The notes: generated by a model from the sequence alone, not told the origin. A stretch of DNA of 64,000 bases from Stenotrophomonas oahuensis (GCF_031834595.1 NZ_CP115541.1:4272501-4336500); one strand, 5' to 3'. Counted from the first letter of the stretch, positions 15,080 through 25,443 are shown. Numbers and translations are program-made.

Positions 15080-17368
15080 TCAGACCTTCAGCACCTCCAC
15101 CTTGTAGCTCGGCGCGTCGCCGCTGCGGTCGATGATAAGCCCGTGCACGTCCGACTCGAAACCCGGGAACCGGGCGTTCTGCTCGCGGGCAATTCGCAGC
15201 GACTGGATGATGGGCTCATCGGAGGCCCCGAAGCGCTCCCCCGGCATGATGGTCGGAATGCCCGGCGGGTACGGCACCAGCATGGTGCCGGCGATGCGCC
15301 CGCTCAGCGCCTCGATATCGACCCGCTCGATCTCCCCGCGCACCAGATGGTCGTAAGCCTTGGCCGGGGTCATCACCGGCGTGGGCAGGTCCACGTACAT
15401 CTCGCGCATCACCTTGGCGACCGCGAACTCGCGGTTGAAGTCATGCAGGGCCTGGCACAGGTCGCGCAGGCCCCAGCCGTCGTAGATGGCTCCATAGTCG
15501 GCGGCCAGGTCCGGCAGCGCCCGACTCAGCGGCGCGTTGTGGTCGTACAGCTCCTTGAACGCCATCAGCTCGGTCACCAGGGTGCTCCACTTGCCCTTGG
15601 TGATGCCCATCGAGAACAGGAACAGCACCGAGTACAGATTGGTCTTCTCCACGGTGATTCCGCGCGTCCACAGGAACTTGCTGAGCACCGCGGCGGGGAT
15701 GCCATGCTCGGCCACCTCGCCACTGATCGACAACCCCGGGGTCAGAAGGGTGACCTTGATCGGGTCGATCAGCACGTAGTCTTCCACCAGCCCGTCGAAG
15801 CCGTGCCAGTACGCATCCGGCTGCAGATACCATTCCTCGCGCTTGGCCACCAGCGGGGCCGGCGCATCGCCCTTGGCCAGCGAACGCTCCAGCTTGTCCG
15901 GCTGCCAGACGCTGAACCACCAGTCATCGCGCCCCAGATCATCGCGCACATGCAGCATGGCACGGCGGAACGCGATGGCCTCATCGTGCATTTCCTGCAC
16001 CAGTGATTCGCCGGCTGGCCCCTCCATCATCTTCGAGGCCACATCACAGGCAGCAATCACCCCGTAATGCGGGCTGGTGGTGGTGTGCATCATGAACGCC
16101 TCGTTGAAACGCTCGGCATCCAGCTCACGGGTGGCGGCATTGCGCACGTGGATCATCGACGCCTGCGAGAACGCGGCCAGCAGCTTGTGCGTGGAATGGG
16201 TGGTGAAGATGATCGCATCCTGCTCGCGCGCCTTGCCCTTGGCCATGCCGTAATGGTTCTCATAGAACGGATGGAAGGCCGCGTAGGCGTACCAAGCCTC
16301 GTCAAAGTGCAGGAAGTCCACCGCGCTACCGATCTCGTCGGCAATCTTCTCGGCGTTGTAGCACAGCCCGTCGTAGGTGGAATTGGTGACCACGGCGATG
16401 CGCGGCTTGGAACCCGCCTGGAACGCCTGGCTGGCCAGGGGATTGGCGGCAATCGCCTGCAGCAGCGCCTCGGGCGTGAACTGATCCAGGCTGATCGGCC
16501 CGATGATGCCGTGCGCATTACGGCTGGGGGTGAAGTAGACCGGAACGCCGCCGGTCATGATCAACGCATGCAACAGCGATTTGTGACAGTTACGGTCCAC
16601 GAACACCACATCGCCGCGCCCCACCGTGCCGTGCCAGACAATCTTGTTGGCGGTGGAGGTGCCATTGGTCACGAAGAAGGTGTGGTCTGCACCAAAGTTG
16701 CGTGCGGCCTCGTTCTCGGCCTCCTTGATCGGCCCGCTATGGTCGAGCAGCGAGCCCAGCTCGGGAACCGATATGGAAAGATCGCTGCGCAGCGTGTTCT
16801 CGCCATAGAACTGATGGAACGCGCGCCCCACGGGTGATTTGGTGAAGGCCACGCCACCGGCATGCCCCGGCGTATGCCAGGAGTAGTTGGACTCGGCCGC
16901 GTGATGGATCAGCGCCTTGAAGAACGGCGGCAACAGCGTATGCATGTAGTCTTCGGCCGCACGCATCACCTGGCGGGCAATGAAGCTCTTGGTGTCCTCG
17001 AACAGGAAGATGTAGCCGTGCACGTACTTCAGCAGCTTGCTCGGCACCTTCTCGATGGTACGGCGCTCACCGTACAGGAACACCGGCAAGCCTCCTCGGC
17101 GCGCGCTCTGCTCACGCAGGAAACCGAGCAGGCGCTGGAACTCAGTGGGCTCATCCTCGGTGCCGTCGATGGAGATCAGCACCGCCGACGCAGCCACATA
17201 GGTGCGCGCCCCGGCTTGGGCGTCCGCCAGAGTCAGCCCGCAGAGCACGCGCTGCTCGTTCTTGCGCAGCTCCTCCACCAGCGCGCGGATCAGAATGCCA
17301 CCAATGCGCGGCGACTCGTAGTCGGCATCGATGACGATGACCGGGTAATCCAATGATTTGAAGTACAC
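15080..17368 (-). CDS. Biodegradative arginine/lysine decarboxylase (PLP, fold type I)
   Basis: The 762-aa enzyme has an N-terminal wing (about residues 1-125), a PLP-binding core and the C-terminal Orn/Lys/Arg decarboxylase domain. The PLP lysine is in THSTHKLLAAFSQASMIHVR, with the upstream cofactor aspartate in FLHFDEAWYAY. I place the start at GTG 17368 (VYFKSLDYPV), seven bases after AGGAG; a 776-aa frame starting further upstream has no such site. LFLFSMGITKGKWSTLV recalls AdiA, while MMHTTTSPHYGV recalls CadA. Pseudomonas LdcA shows that this group can be lysine-specific, so the substrate stays open. Role: proton-consuming decarboxylation or polyamine supply. Confidence 0.9.
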   Translation of the reverse strand: MYFKSLDYPVIVIDADYESPRIGGILIRALVEELRKNEQRVLCGLTLADAQAGARTYVAASAVLISIDGTEDEPTEFQRLLGFLREQSARRGGLPVFLYGERRTIEKVPSKLLKYVHGYIFLFEDTKSFIARQVMRAAEDYMHTLLPPFFKALIHHAAESNYSWHTPGHAGGVAFTKSPVGRAFHQFYGENTLRSDLSISVPELGSLLDHSGPIKEAENEAARNFGADHTFFVTNGTSTANKIVWHGTVGRGDVVFVDRNCHKSLLHALIMTGGVPVYFTPSRNAHGIIGPISLDQFTPEALLQAIAANPLASQAFQAGSKPRIAVVTNSTYDGLCYNAEKIADEIGSAVDFLHFDEAWYAYAAFHPFYENHYGMAKGKAREQDAIIFTTHSTHKLLAAFSQASMIHVRNAATRELDAERFNEAFMMHTTTSPHYGVIAACDVASKMMEGPAGESLVQEMHDEAIAFRRAMLHVRDDLGRDDWWFSVWQPDKLERSLAKGDAPAPLVAKREEWYLQPDAYWHGFDGLVEDYVLIDPIKVTLLTPGLSISGEVAEHGIPAAVLSKFLWTRGITVEKTNLYSVLFLFSMGITKGKWSTLVTELMAFKELYDHNAPLSRALPDLAADYGAIYDGWGLRDLCQALHDFNREFAVAKVMREMYVDLPTPVMTPAKAYDHLVRGEIERVDIEALSGRIAGTMLVPYPPGIPTIMPGERFGASDEPIIQSLRIAREQNARFPGFESDVHGLIIDRSGDAPSYKVEVLKV

Positions 17369-17390
17369 AGCATTTCTCCTGGGGGCAGAC

Positions 17391-18731
17391 TCACGAAGCC
17401 TTCGACGCATCCAGCGGCGGCAGCTGGCCGCGCTGGCGGCGGCGCTCCTCGCTGAAGAACGGGTAGAACACGGTGATGAACAGCACGAACAGGAACGCGT
17501 ACTGCACGATGCTGCCGGACGAGCCGAATATCGCCCACAGGCAATACACGACGGTGATGCTGGTCAGGAACCAGAACGCGCCGATGTGCACCAGCGTGTG
17601 CGAACGTTCCACCACGAAGTAGCAGGCCACGCAGGAGTAGATGTACGGCAGCAGCGTCAACACCACGGCCGCCGAGGTGATGACATCGAACTGGGCCGAG
17701 GCGGTTTCCGAGGTCGACGTCACAAGCACGGCGACGGTCATCAGCACCGCCACGATCAGCACGCCCTTGACCGGCACGTCGTCTTTGTTGGTCTTGCTGA
17801 AGATGCTGGGAAACAGGCCGTCATCCGAGGCCGCCTTGGCACTCTGTGCGGTCAGCAGGATCCAGCCGCCGAGCGAACCCGCCGCACCGACGAAGGCGCA
17901 CAGGCTGACCGCCGCCCCACCCCATCCGCCTACCGCGTTGGCGGCGGCCAGCGCGAACGGCGCATCGGAGGTCTGCAGCTCGCCATTGGGGACCATCCCC
18001 ATGATTACTGAAGAACTGGCGATGTAGGCGATGGCGGCCAGGAACACGCCGGCCAGGGTCGCACGCGCGACATTCTTCTCCGGGTTCTCCACCACGCCGG
18101 CGGTCACCGAGGCCGATTCCACCCCGATGAATGCCCACAAGGTGAGCGCGGCGGCGCTGGAAATCGCGCCGAAGTTGGATTCGCCGGACACGTTGTACGC
18201 GCCCTTGAAAATGGCCGGATCGAAGAAGAACCAGCCGAAGATCGCGATCCCGAGTATGGGAATCAAGGCGAAGCTGGTGGTCACGGTCTGCACGCGGCTG
18301 ACAAAGGCCGGCCCGATCACATTGGCGAAACTGAGCACCCACACCAGCGCCAGCACCGCGATGCAGCGCGGAATGGGTTGGGACAGAATCGGGAAGAAGT
18401 AGCTGAAATAGCCTACCGCCGCGATGGGAATGGCGACATTGCCGATCCAGTTGGCGAACCAGTAGATGGTGTTGGTCTGGAAGCCCATGTACGGCCCAAA
18501 CCAGTCGCGCGCATACGCGTAAGGACCACCGGCCTTGGGGGCGAGCTTGCCCAGTTTGGCGAACACAAAGGCCAGCAGCAGCGCGCCGGCGGTGGTGATC
18601 AACCACCCCCAGATTGACGCGGTACCGATCTTGGCCAGGCTGGACGGCAGCAGAAACACCCCCGACCCCATCATGTTGCCGGCCACCAGGAAGGTGGCTC
18701 CGACCACTCCGATCTTCTTGCCCTGCGCCAT
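17391..18731 (-). CDS. AdiC/CadB-like amino acid/amine antiporter
   Basis: The 446-aa APC-superfamily protein has about 12 membrane helices. The substrate-site segment GNMMGSGVFLLPSSLAKIG is almost that of AdiC, as are FQTNTIYWFANWIGN and the distal-gate region SLGGWILLTAQSAKAA. It should exchange external arginine or lysine for the decarboxylated amine made by the next gene, 22 bases downstream. GAGGAG precedes the start. The close AdiC match in helices 1, 3 and 8 favours arginine/agmatine exchange, but this is inference. Confidence 0.92.
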   Translation of the reverse strand: MAQGKKIGVVGATFLVAGNMMGSGVFLLPSSLAKIGTASIWGWLITTAGALLLAFVFAKLGKLAPKAGGPYAYARDWFGPYMGFQTNTIYWFANWIGNVAIPIAAVGYFSYFFPILSQPIPRCIAVLALVWVLSFANVIGPAFVSRVQTVTTSFALIPILGIAIFGWFFFDPAIFKGAYNVSGESNFGAISSAAALTLWAFIGVESASVTAGVVENPEKNVARATLAGVFLAAIAYIASSSVIMGMVPNGELQTSDAPFALAAANAVGGWGGAAVSLCAFVGAAGSLGGWILLTAQSAKAASDDGLFPSIFSKTNKDDVPVKGVLIVAVLMTVAVLVTSTSETASAQFDVITSAAVVLTLLPYIYSCVACYFVVERSHTLVHIGAFWFLTSITVVYCLWAIFGSSGSIVQYAFLFVLFITVFYPFFSEERRRQRGQLPPLDASKAS

Positions 18732-18749
18732 GACGCTTCTCCTCGGCCG

Positions 18750-20174
18750 CTACTTGATGAAGTTGTATTGAAGGCTGCCCTGCAGCCGCATCGTGTCGGC
18801 GCGTTGGCCGTCCTGTTGTTCCAGCTGCCCGTACAGCAGCTCCATGCCCATGGTCCAGGACGGGGCCGGACTCCAGATCAGGTTCAGCACCCCGTAGCGG
18901 CTCTGTCGGAACGCATCGGCCGCCAGCGCGTCGTCACGTCCGAGCGTGAGCTGGCCCAGCACCAGGTTCGAACGCCACATCGGTGACCAGTAATGGGTGT
19001 AGCCGACGAAGCCACCGGCCAGAGACAGCATCCGCAGCCGACCATCCAGCGCGATGGCGGCGTCCAGGCCGGAGCCGGTGAGATCGGCGGTGTAGCGGCT
19101 CAGGCCCTTGCCACCGAGCACACCGAACAGCAGCAGGTCCTGCTCGCCGACACTGGCCGAGCCACTCAACTGCACGCCACCGCCGAGCTTGCGCTCATCA
19201 CGGTCGATGCCGTCGTAGCCGATGCTGCGTGCCACCGCGCCCAGTTGCAGGTGGCCCCAGTCACGTTCCATGCGCGCGGTCAGGGTCACGTCGGGCAAGC
19301 GGCTTTCAGCGCGGGTGTCGTCAGTGGTGCCAGCAAGTTCGCTGTCCGGGTCCTCCGCGGCAATCGTCAACGTATTGCCCTTGCCCATGGCGAAGGTGTG
19401 GTGGATGCCGGCCACCAGCAGGTAGCCTGCGCCGCCCGGACCTGCGAAGTCCAGGGTGTCGGGCAGGCTGTCGGCATCCATGAAGCTCGAATAGCCGTAA
19501 CCGGCGTACGTGTTGCCCAGTTGTCCGTAGGCATGACGCAGGCGGAACTCATAGCCGTCGCTGCTGCCGAAAAAGTCGTTCTCCAGATAGAAGCGCAGGT
19601 TGCCGCGCGTGGTCGGGCGGCGTGCCTCGAAACTGAAACGGGTCTGCTTGGCATGCAGATTGAGGTTGCGCATGTCGCGGTGGTCGCCGCCCACCGGAAT
19701 GGTCGAGGTGATGAACTGGTCCTCGTCACCACTGGCGCGCGCATCGGCAATCGCATCCAGCTTGGCGTAGCCGCCAATGCGGATCATCGTGTCGGTGTTG
19801 GGAATGGCGAAGAAGCCTTTCAGCTCCGGGTCGGTCGGACCGGCGGCGCTGTCAGGGCGCGAGGCTGCGGTGGAGGGATCACCGACCGAATCACGCGGCG
19901 GCAGAATCGCCTGGCCAGTGCCGGGCACCTGGGCAGCGCGCGCCAAGGTACTGGCAGGAGCCGTGGCGACTACCGCGGGCGGCGGTGACGCGACGGCAGC
20001 CGCAGGCGTACCGGCCTCGGTCTGCTCCAGCGCCTGCAGGCGCTGCTCCATGCTTTCCAGCGTTCGACGCAGGGTCTGGATGTCCTGGCGCAACGCCTGC
20101 GCCGAATCCTGCGCCTGTGCCGGCATCGCCGCCGCACAAAGCGCGCACATCACCATCCACACAGACAGGCGCAT
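18750..20174 (-). CDS. DcaP-like trimeric outer-membrane porin
   Basis: The 474-aa protein has a signal peptide (MRLSVWMVMCALCAAAMPAQ, then AQA|Q), an N-terminal coiled coil (about residues 25-55, LRQDIQTLRRTLESMEQRL), a Pro/Ala-rich linker and a 16-strand-type barrel ending LRLQGSLQYNFIK. FAIPNTDTMIRIGGYAKLDA is the DcaP-family entry motif. GGAGG precedes the ATG. It heads the decarboxylase operon (18 bases to the antiporter), so it may admit the amino acid or release the amine across the outer membrane. Confidence 0.88.
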   Translation of the reverse strand: MRLSVWMVMCALCAAAMPAQAQDSAQALRQDIQTLRRTLESMEQRLQALEQTEAGTPAAAVASPPPAVVATAPASTLARAAQVPGTGQAILPPRDSVGDPSTAASRPDSAAGPTDPELKGFFAIPNTDTMIRIGGYAKLDAIADARASGDEDQFITSTIPVGGDHRDMRNLNLHAKQTRFSFEARRPTTRGNLRFYLENDFFGSSDGYEFRLRHAYGQLGNTYAGYGYSSFMDADSLPDTLDFAGPGGAGYLLVAGIHHTFAMGKGNTLTIAAEDPDSELAGTTDDTRAESRLPDVTLTARMERDWGHLQLGAVARSIGYDGIDRDERKLGGGVQLSGSASVGEQDLLLFGVLGGKGLSRYTADLTGSGLDAAIALDGRLRMLSLAGGFVGYTHYWSPMWRSNLVLGQLTLGRDDALAADAFRQSRYGVLNLIWSPAPSWTMGMELLYGQLEQQDGQRADTMRLQGSLQYNFIK

Positions 20175-20444
20175 CGCATCCTCCGTGAACTGCAGTCAAC
20201 ACTGCCGGTCCACGTGAACGCACAGGCGCTACGAGGTCAGACCGGCAACCCGGTACTGCAACGCAGGATTGTGATGCGCAACACACTGCGTGACCGCGCA
20301 CGCAGTGAACTCGCCCTCAGGCACCCGCGTGGGATTCCCTCCTCATCCCGGGTGATCTGCCGTTCGCCGGCGGCAGACCAGCGCCTTGATTAACAAGACG
20401 CTGGTGAGTGCGTCGTGAAGTGATGATGAAACGTCGCGCGGCGA

Positions 20445-21254
20445 TCAGCGCGGACCCATCACCTTTTCCATGTCCTCGCCCTGTGGCATGCCGCTCACGC
20501 GCTGCACGACGCCCTGCGCATCACGGAACAGAATGCCGGGGGTGCCCTGGAAGCCGAGTTCCAGCATCAGGCGCTGGTTGGCATCCAGCTTGTTGGCCAG
20601 GGCCGGGCTGATGCTGGCGGCCGGCTTGATGCCGCCCTTGCTGAAGCTGTGTTCGTTTTCCAGGAACACGGCACTGGGATTGGGTGCCCCGAGAATGGCC
20701 GCGGCCTTGGCCGGGCTGTCCTCTCGGATCACACCAACCATCACATGGCGCAGCTGCACCTTGCCGCTGTCCACCCACGGCCGCGCGGCCTGCCAGAAGT
20801 GATGGCAGTACGGGCAGTTGGCGTCGCTGAAGGTGTAGATCACCCGGGGCGCATCGGCACGGCCGTCGCGTACCCAGCTGCTGGCATCCAGCTTGCGCCA
20901 GATGGTGTCGGACATCGGCTTGGCCACCAGCCGGTCCAGCGCGGCCGCGCCCACGTCCTCGCCCTTGTCGTTGAACAAGGTGCCGAACAGCACATGCGAG
21001 CCATCGGCGGTGACGTAGGCCGTGGCCGGCTGCTGCTCGCTGACCACGCCGGCAAAGCCCCGCAGGCCGGCGGGTGCATCGAATTCACCCAGCACCTTGA
21101 AGCCCTGCTTCTCAATGCCCTGCAGCACCGCCGGGCGGGCCTTGGCAGCGGGTGCTGCCGCGCCGGAAGCAGCCTGTGCGTGGCCGGCAATGGGCAGCAG
21201 AGTCAGCGCGGCGACCAACATGGACGCCCGCACGGACGGTGGTTTCAACAACAT
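20445..21254 (-). CDS. dsbG: Thiol:disulfide interchange protein DsbG/DsbC-like
   Basis: The 269-aa periplasmic protein has a signal peptide (MLLKPPSVRASMLVAALTLL, cut near AQA|A), an N-terminal dimerisation domain (about residues 40-115) and a thioredoxin domain with active site DANCPYCHHFW and cis-proline in FQGTPGILF. CPYC and the length favour DsbG over DsbC (CGYC). AGGAG lies six bases before the ATG at 21254; a longer frame to 21359 is unlikely. It needs DsbD for reduction, which is not in the window. Confidence 0.88.
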   Translation of the reverse strand: MLLKPPSVRASMLVAALTLLPIAGHAQAASGAAAPAAKARPAVLQGIEKQGFKVLGEFDAPAGLRGFAGVVSEQQPATAYVTADGSHVLFGTLFNDKGEDVGAAALDRLVAKPMSDTIWRKLDASSWVRDGRADAPRVIYTFSDANCPYCHHFWQAARPWVDSGKVQLRHVMVGVIREDSPAKAAAILGAPNPSAVFLENEHSFSKGGIKPAASISPALANKLDANQRLMLELGFQGTPGILFRDAQGVVQRVSGMPQGEDMEKVMGPR

Positions 21255-21324
21255 GGCAACTCCTGGCAATGAACGCGTTCGCTCTGCGCACAGGGTAGTC
21301 GCAACCGCGAAGCCTGCCCACCAC

Positions 21325-22401
21325 TCATGCAACCGATGCCACCGAGCGCATCGGTTCACTCTGCGTCTTGCCAGGGGCCGGACGCGCGCGCTCGCGCCGT
21401 GCCGAGAAGATCTGCCGGCGATAGCGCGCCGGGGTCACCCCCACAATGCGCAGGAACAGGCGACGGAACGCACTCTGGTCGGAATAGCCGACCGTCCACG
21501 ACACTTCATCGACCGCACCGCCGGCCTGCAGCAGCAACTGCGCCTTGGCGATGCGCAACCGCTGGCAGTACGCAATGGGGCGCATGCCGGTGGCCTTGAG
21601 GAAACGACGCTGCAGCGTGCGCGGCTCCAGCCCGGAGGCCTCGCAGATGTCCGGCAGCGAGACGCCGCGCGCGGCGATGCTGTGCAGCCAGCGCTGGGCC
21701 TTGAGGATGCCGCGGTCACCGTGCGCGAAATTCGGGCTGAAGCGCTCCAGGTCTTCCTGCACGGCCTTGGGAATGGTGAGCTGCAGCTGCTGGATGGCCG
21801 CGCTCATCACGCTCTGGCCGTAGATGCGGGCCAGCAGGCGCAGGCTGAGGAACTTCCAGGCATCGTTGCCGGAGGAGGTCATGAGGTCGCCTTCGTCGAC
21901 CAGCGCTCGCTCGCTCGGCAGCCAGCTGGGCACCATCTGCGCCAGCGGCGGGCAACGGGTGAGTGCCGGCAAGCTGACCGAGCGCCCGGTCAACAGCCCG
22001 GCCATCGCCAGCATCAACCCCCCTTCCTCGCAGCCCGCCAGCATGCTGCCCGCATCATGGCTGTCGCGTAGCCAGCTGAGCATGCGTTCATCCGGGCGCG
22101 CCAACGGCCAGGTCGGCTCGTTGCCCGGCACCACGATCACCGACGGCACCGCATCACCGAACAGTTCCGCACCGGCCACCCGCTGCATGCCGGTACCGCG
22201 TGTGGACATGGTCCAGCGGGTGACCAGCATGCGCGCGCCCGGGCGACGGCCCGCCGCGGCCGTCCGGTTGCAGCGCTGGGCCAGTTCCGACAGGACCGGG
22301 GCGGCCTGACGGAGGCTGCCGGGGTATTCCAGGACCCCGACTTCCATCAGGAGGGGCGAGGATTTCGAGGGGGACGAGGAAGAAGGGGGCGATGCATCCA
22401 T
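21325..22401 (-). CDS. GlxA-type AraC-family transcriptional regulator
   Basis: The 358-aa protein has an N-terminal DJ-1/PfpI-like domain (about residues 18-200; IVVPGNEPTW and AGCEEGGLMLAMAGLL) and a C-terminal double helix-turn-helix (about 235-335) ending WTVGYSDQSAFRRLFLRIVG VTPARYRR. The class-I amidotransferase-like pocket has cysteine in AGCEEGG. Such regulators sense amino-acid-derived or quaternary amine ligands; the ligand here is unknown. It is divergent from the MerR-copA unit. Confidence 0.88.
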   Translation of the reverse strand: MDASPPSSSSPSKSSPLLMEVGVLEYPGSLRQAAPVLSELAQRCNRTAAAGRRPGARMLVTRWTMSTRGTGMQRVAGAELFGDAVPSVIVVPGNEPTWPLARPDERMLSWLRDSHDAGSMLAGCEEGGLMLAMAGLLTGRSVSLPALTRCPPLAQMVPSWLPSERALVDEGDLMTSSGNDAWKFLSLRLLARIYGQSVMSAAIQQLQLTIPKAVQEDLERFSPNFAHGDRGILKAQRWLHSIAARGVSLPDICEASGLEPRTLQRRFLKATGMRPIAYCQRLRIAKAQLLLQAGGAVDEVSWTVGYSDQSAFRRLFLRIVGVTPARYRRQIFSARRERARPAPGKTQSEPMRSVASVA

Positions 22402-22573
22402 GGGTCACGCTCCTGGAACGGCTGCACTGGCGGGCTGTTTTGGCGAGGGCAAACCCTGTGGAAACAAGGATTTGCGGCGATTGAACGGAGCGTACGGACC
22501 ACCCTCTGCGCCAGCTATGAAACTTGTTGCAAATCTGGTCCGGACGCGACATCCCCGCCCCGGCCGCCAACCC

Positions 22574-22605
22574 TTGACTCTTGACCAGACTCCAGGGTGC
22601 AGACT
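22574..22605 (+). promoter_or_regulatory. MerR-type promoter/operator of the merR-copA unit
   Basis: TTGACT is followed by a 19-20 bp spacer holding an imperfect dyad (ACTCT-N12-AGGGT), then GCAGACT. An over-long spacer with a central dyad is characteristic of MerR-regulated promoters. The start codon of the regulator is 27 bases downstream, so the gene pair is probably autoregulated. Confidence 0.6.
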
Positions 22606-22631
22606 GTCCGCACGCCTCCTCCAGGACCGCC

Positions 22632-23030
22632 ATGAACATCGGACAACTTGCACGCCAAGCCGGCGTGCCCATCGACACCGTGCGTTACTACGAACGCCAG
22701 CACCTGCTGCCCACCGCACAGCGCAGCGCGGGTGGATACCGGGTCTTTTCCGACAGCGACCTCATCCGCCTGCGCTTCATCCGCCGTGCCAAGGCGCTGG
22801 GCTTCACCCTGGAGGAGATCGGCGAACTGCTGGCACTGAGCGACCAGCGCCACCACGACGTGGCCAAGGTCCGCGAAACGGCCGTACACCGGCTGGATGA
22901 CATCGAGCAACGCATTGCCGAACTGCAGCGCATGCATGGCGCGTTGAAGCAGCTGGTGGATGCCTGCCCTGGGCACGGGGCCAATGAGGCCTGCCCGATC
23001 CTGGCGGCACTGACGGAGCCCCGCGCATGA
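22632..23030 (+). CDS. MerR-family heavy-metal (probably copper) regulator
   Basis: The 132-aa protein begins [20 protein letters not shown], the MerR winged helix, followed by a long dimerisation helix (about residues 75-110). The C-terminal metal loop has two cysteines ([15 protein letters not shown]) in CueR-like positions. CCAGGA precedes the ATG; an upstream ATG at 22581 falls within the promoter and is unlikely. It overlaps the copper ATPase gene by four bases, so it is most likely a CueR-type Cu(I) activator of that gene. Confidence 0.9.
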   Translation: MNIGQLARQAGVPIDTVRYYERQHLLPTAQRSAGGYRVFSDSDLIRLRFIRRAKALGFTLEEIGELLALSDQRHHDVAKVRETAVHRLDDIEQRIAELQRMHGALKQLVDACPGHGANEACPILAALTEPRA

Positions 23031-25225
23031 GCGCCCATGGCAACTGCTGCAGTCACAAGGGCCACGCCGCCCCGACCGTGCTGAAGAACCCGCCCCCGCC
23101 GGGCACGCGGTACACCTGCCCGATGGACCCGCAGATCGTGCAGGACGGTCCCGGCACCTGCCCGATCTGTGGCATGGCGCTGGAGCCGATGATGCCCAGC
23201 CTGGAGGACACCGAGAATCCGGAGCTGACCGACTTCTGCCGCCGCTTCTGGTGGAGCCTGCCGCTGAGCGTGGCGGTGATGGCGCTGGCCATGCTGGCGA
23301 TGACGCCTCTGCTGCACGGGCTGCCGCCCACGGTGCGGGTATGGATTGAATTCGCCCTGGCCACCCCGGTGGTGCTGTGGGCGGGCTGGCCGTTCCTTCA
23401 GCGTTGGGCGCAGTCGATCGCCAACCGCAACCCGAACATGTGGACCCTGATCGGCACCGGCGTGATCGCGGCCTATGGCTACAGCGTGGTGGCCACCATT
23501 GCGCCCGGCCTGTTCCCGCCCTCGTTCCAGCAGCACGGCCATGTGGGCGTGTACTTTGAAGCCGCCGCCGTCATCATTTCGCTCACCCTGCTGGGGCAGC
23601 TGATGGAACTGCGCGCCCGCGCGCAGACCTCGGCGGCGATCAAGGGGCTGCTGGGCCTGGCCCCGAAGACCGCGCGCGTGCTGCGCGACGATGGCCACGA
23701 AGAGGACGTGGAACTGGCGAACGTGCAGGCCGGCGATCGCGTGCGCGTGCGTCCTGGCGAAAAGGTGCCGGTGGACGGCACCGTGCTGGAAGGCGGTTCC
23801 AGCGTGGACGAATCGATGCTGACCGGCGAACCGGTACCGGTCAGCAAAACCGCCGGCGACACGGTGATCGGCGCAACCCTCAACGGCACCGGCAGTCTGG
23901 TGATCCGCGCCGAGCGCGTGGGCGACGACAGCATGCTGGCGCAGATCGTCCATCTGGTGGCGCAGGCGCAGCGCTCGCGCGCGCCGATGCAGCGCATGGC
24001 CGACAAGGCCGCCTACTGGTTCGTGCTCGCGGTGCTGGGTGTGGCGGTAGTGACCCTGCTCGGCTGGGGCCTGTTCGGGCCCGAGCCATCGTGGACGCAT
24101 GCGGTGCTGAGCGCGGTGGCGGTGCTGATCATCGCCTGCCCCTGCGCGCTGGGCCTGGCCACGCCGATGACAATCATGGTCGCCACCGGGCGCGCCGCCC
24201 AGCACGGCGTGCTGTTCCGCGACGCCGAAGCGATCGAAGCGTTACGCAAGGTCGACACCCTGGTGGTGGACAAGACCGGTACCCTCACCGAGGGGCGCCC
24301 GGCGTTCCGCACGGTGCAGGCAAATGCCGCATTCAACGACACCGACGTGCTGCGCTGGGCCGCCAGCCTCGACCAGGGCAGCGAGCATCCACTGGCCGCC
24401 GCCATCGTGGCCGAAGCCCGCAGTCGCGGCATCGCACTCGCCACGCCGGGCGACTTCGATTCGCTGACCGGCATGGGCGTGCAGGGCAGCGTCGACGGCC
24501 GACGACTGCTGCTCGGCAATGTGTCACTGATGCACGAACACGGCATTGCGCTCACCGAGTTGGACGCCGATGCACAGCAGCTGCGGTCCAGCGGTGCCAG
24601 CGTGATGTTCCTGGCCGTGGACGGCGCACTGGCCGGATTGCTGGCAGTAGCCGACCCGATCAAGGCGTCCACCGCCGAGGCGATCAAGCAGCTGCACGAC
24701 GCCGGCCTGCGTATCGTGATGGCCACGGGTGATGGCACGGCAACCGCACAGTCCGTTGCCGCCGCCCTGGGTCTGGACGAGGTGCACGGTGAAATGCGCC
24801 CCGCCGACAAGGCGGCGTTGATCCGCACGCTGCAGGCACAGGGACGCACCGTGGCGATGGCAGGCGACGGCATCAACGACGCGCCGGCACTGGCCAGCGC
24901 GGATGTGGGCATTGCCATGGGCAACGGCACCGACGTGGCCATGTCCAGCGCACAGGTGACCCTGGTGAAGGGCGATCTGCGCGGCATCGTGCGGGCACGC
25001 CAGCTCTCCCAGGCCAGCGTGCGCAACATGCGCCAGAACCTTGGCTTTGCTTTCCTGTACAACGGACTGGGCATTCCGGTGGCCGCCGGGGTGTTGTATC
25101 CGCTGGGCATTTCGCTGTCGCCAATGCTGGCTGCCGTGGCGATGAGCCTGAGTTCGGTGTCGGTGATCAGCAACGCCCTGCGGCTGCGCTTCCAGCGCCT
25201 GCCTGGCGCGCAGACAGGGTCGTGA
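23027..25225 (+). CDS. copA: Cu(I)-translocating P1B-type ATPase
   Basis: The 732-aa inner-membrane pump exports cytosolic Cu(I). It carries a cysteine/methionine-rich N-terminal metal domain ([20 protein letters not shown] then PICGMALEP) in place of the usual CxxC HMA domain. Hallmarks in order: actuator motif TGEPVPVSK, transmembrane [10 protein letters not shown], phosphorylation site [14 protein letters not shown] in the nucleotide-binding domain, TGDG and [10 protein letters not shown]. The C-terminal helices carry [11 protein letters not shown] and MSLSSVSVI, as in P1B-1 ATPases. It is coupled to the MerR gene. Confidence 0.95.
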   Translation: MSAHGNCCSHKGHAAPTVLKNPPPPGTRYTCPMDPQIVQDGPGTCPICGMALEPMMPSLEDTENPELTDFCRRFWWSLPLSVAVMALAMLAMTPLLHGLPPTVRVWIEFALATPVVLWAGWPFLQRWAQSIANRNPNMWTLIGTGVIAAYGYSVVATIAPGLFPPSFQQHGHVGVYFEAAAVIISLTLLGQLMELRARAQTSAAIKGLLGLAPKTARVLRDDGHEEDVELANVQAGDRVRVRPGEKVPVDGTVLEGGSSVDESMLTGEPVPVSKTAGDTVIGATLNGTGSLVIRAERVGDDSMLAQIVHLVAQAQRSRAPMQRMADKAAYWFVLAVLGVAVVTLLGWGLFGPEPSWTHAVLSAVAVLIIACPCALGLATPMTIMVATGRAAQHGVLFRDAEAIEALRKVDTLVVDKTGTLTEGRPAFRTVQANAAFNDTDVLRWAASLDQGSEHPLAAAIVAEARSRGIALATPGDFDSLTGMGVQGSVDGRRLLLGNVSLMHEHGIALTELDADAQQLRSSGASVMFLAVDGALAGLLAVADPIKASTAEAIKQLHDAGLRIVMATGDGTATAQSVAAALGLDEVHGEMRPADKAALIRTLQAQGRTVAMAGDGINDAPALASADVGIAMGNGTDVAMSSAQVTLVKGDLRGIVRARQLSQASVRNMRQNLGFAFLYNGLGIPVAAGVLYPLGISLSPMLAAVAMSLSSVSVISNALRLRFQRLPGAQTGS

Positions 25226-25268
25226 CGGAAGTTCATGCGGAACATGAAGCAATGCGTGCAAATTTCGC

Positions 25269-25297
25269 TTGCCAAGCGAAAACGCCATCGCTATAGT
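25269..25297 (+). promoter_or_regulatory. Promoter of the first tRNA-Ala/tRNA-Glu pair
   Basis: TTGCCA, a 17-bp spacer and TATAGT lie 18 bases upstream of the first tRNA-Ala: a near-consensus sigma-70 promoter with a GC-rich discriminator as expected for stable RNA. Confidence 0.7.
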
Positions 25298-25314
25298 TTC
25301 GCTCCTCACGACGT

Positions 25315-25390
25315 GGGGCCATAGCTCAGCTGGGAGAGCGCCTGCATGGCATGCAGGAGGTCAGCGGTTCGATCCCGCTTGGCTCCACCA
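25315..25390 (+). tRNA. tRNA-Ala (GGC), copy 1
   Basis: 76 nt with encoded CCA; acceptor GGGGCCA pairs with TGGCTCC; anticodon loop ATGGCAT gives GGC. Identical to the three later alanine copies. Confidence 0.97.
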
Positions 25391-25443
25391 CTTCAATCAT
25401 TAGGCCGATTGAAGGGTTGTGATCAAAATTTAAAGTTTCGTGC

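Noticed and set aside
13976..16006. A 676-codon plus-strand frame over the CDF and decarboxylase genes
   Set aside because: Antisense shadow, rich in His/Gln/Arg, opposite well-supported genes.
22581..22631. Upstream start of the MerR gene
   Set aside because: These codons fall within the MerR-type promoter; the ATG at 22632 has the ribosome site and the typical MNIGQLA start.
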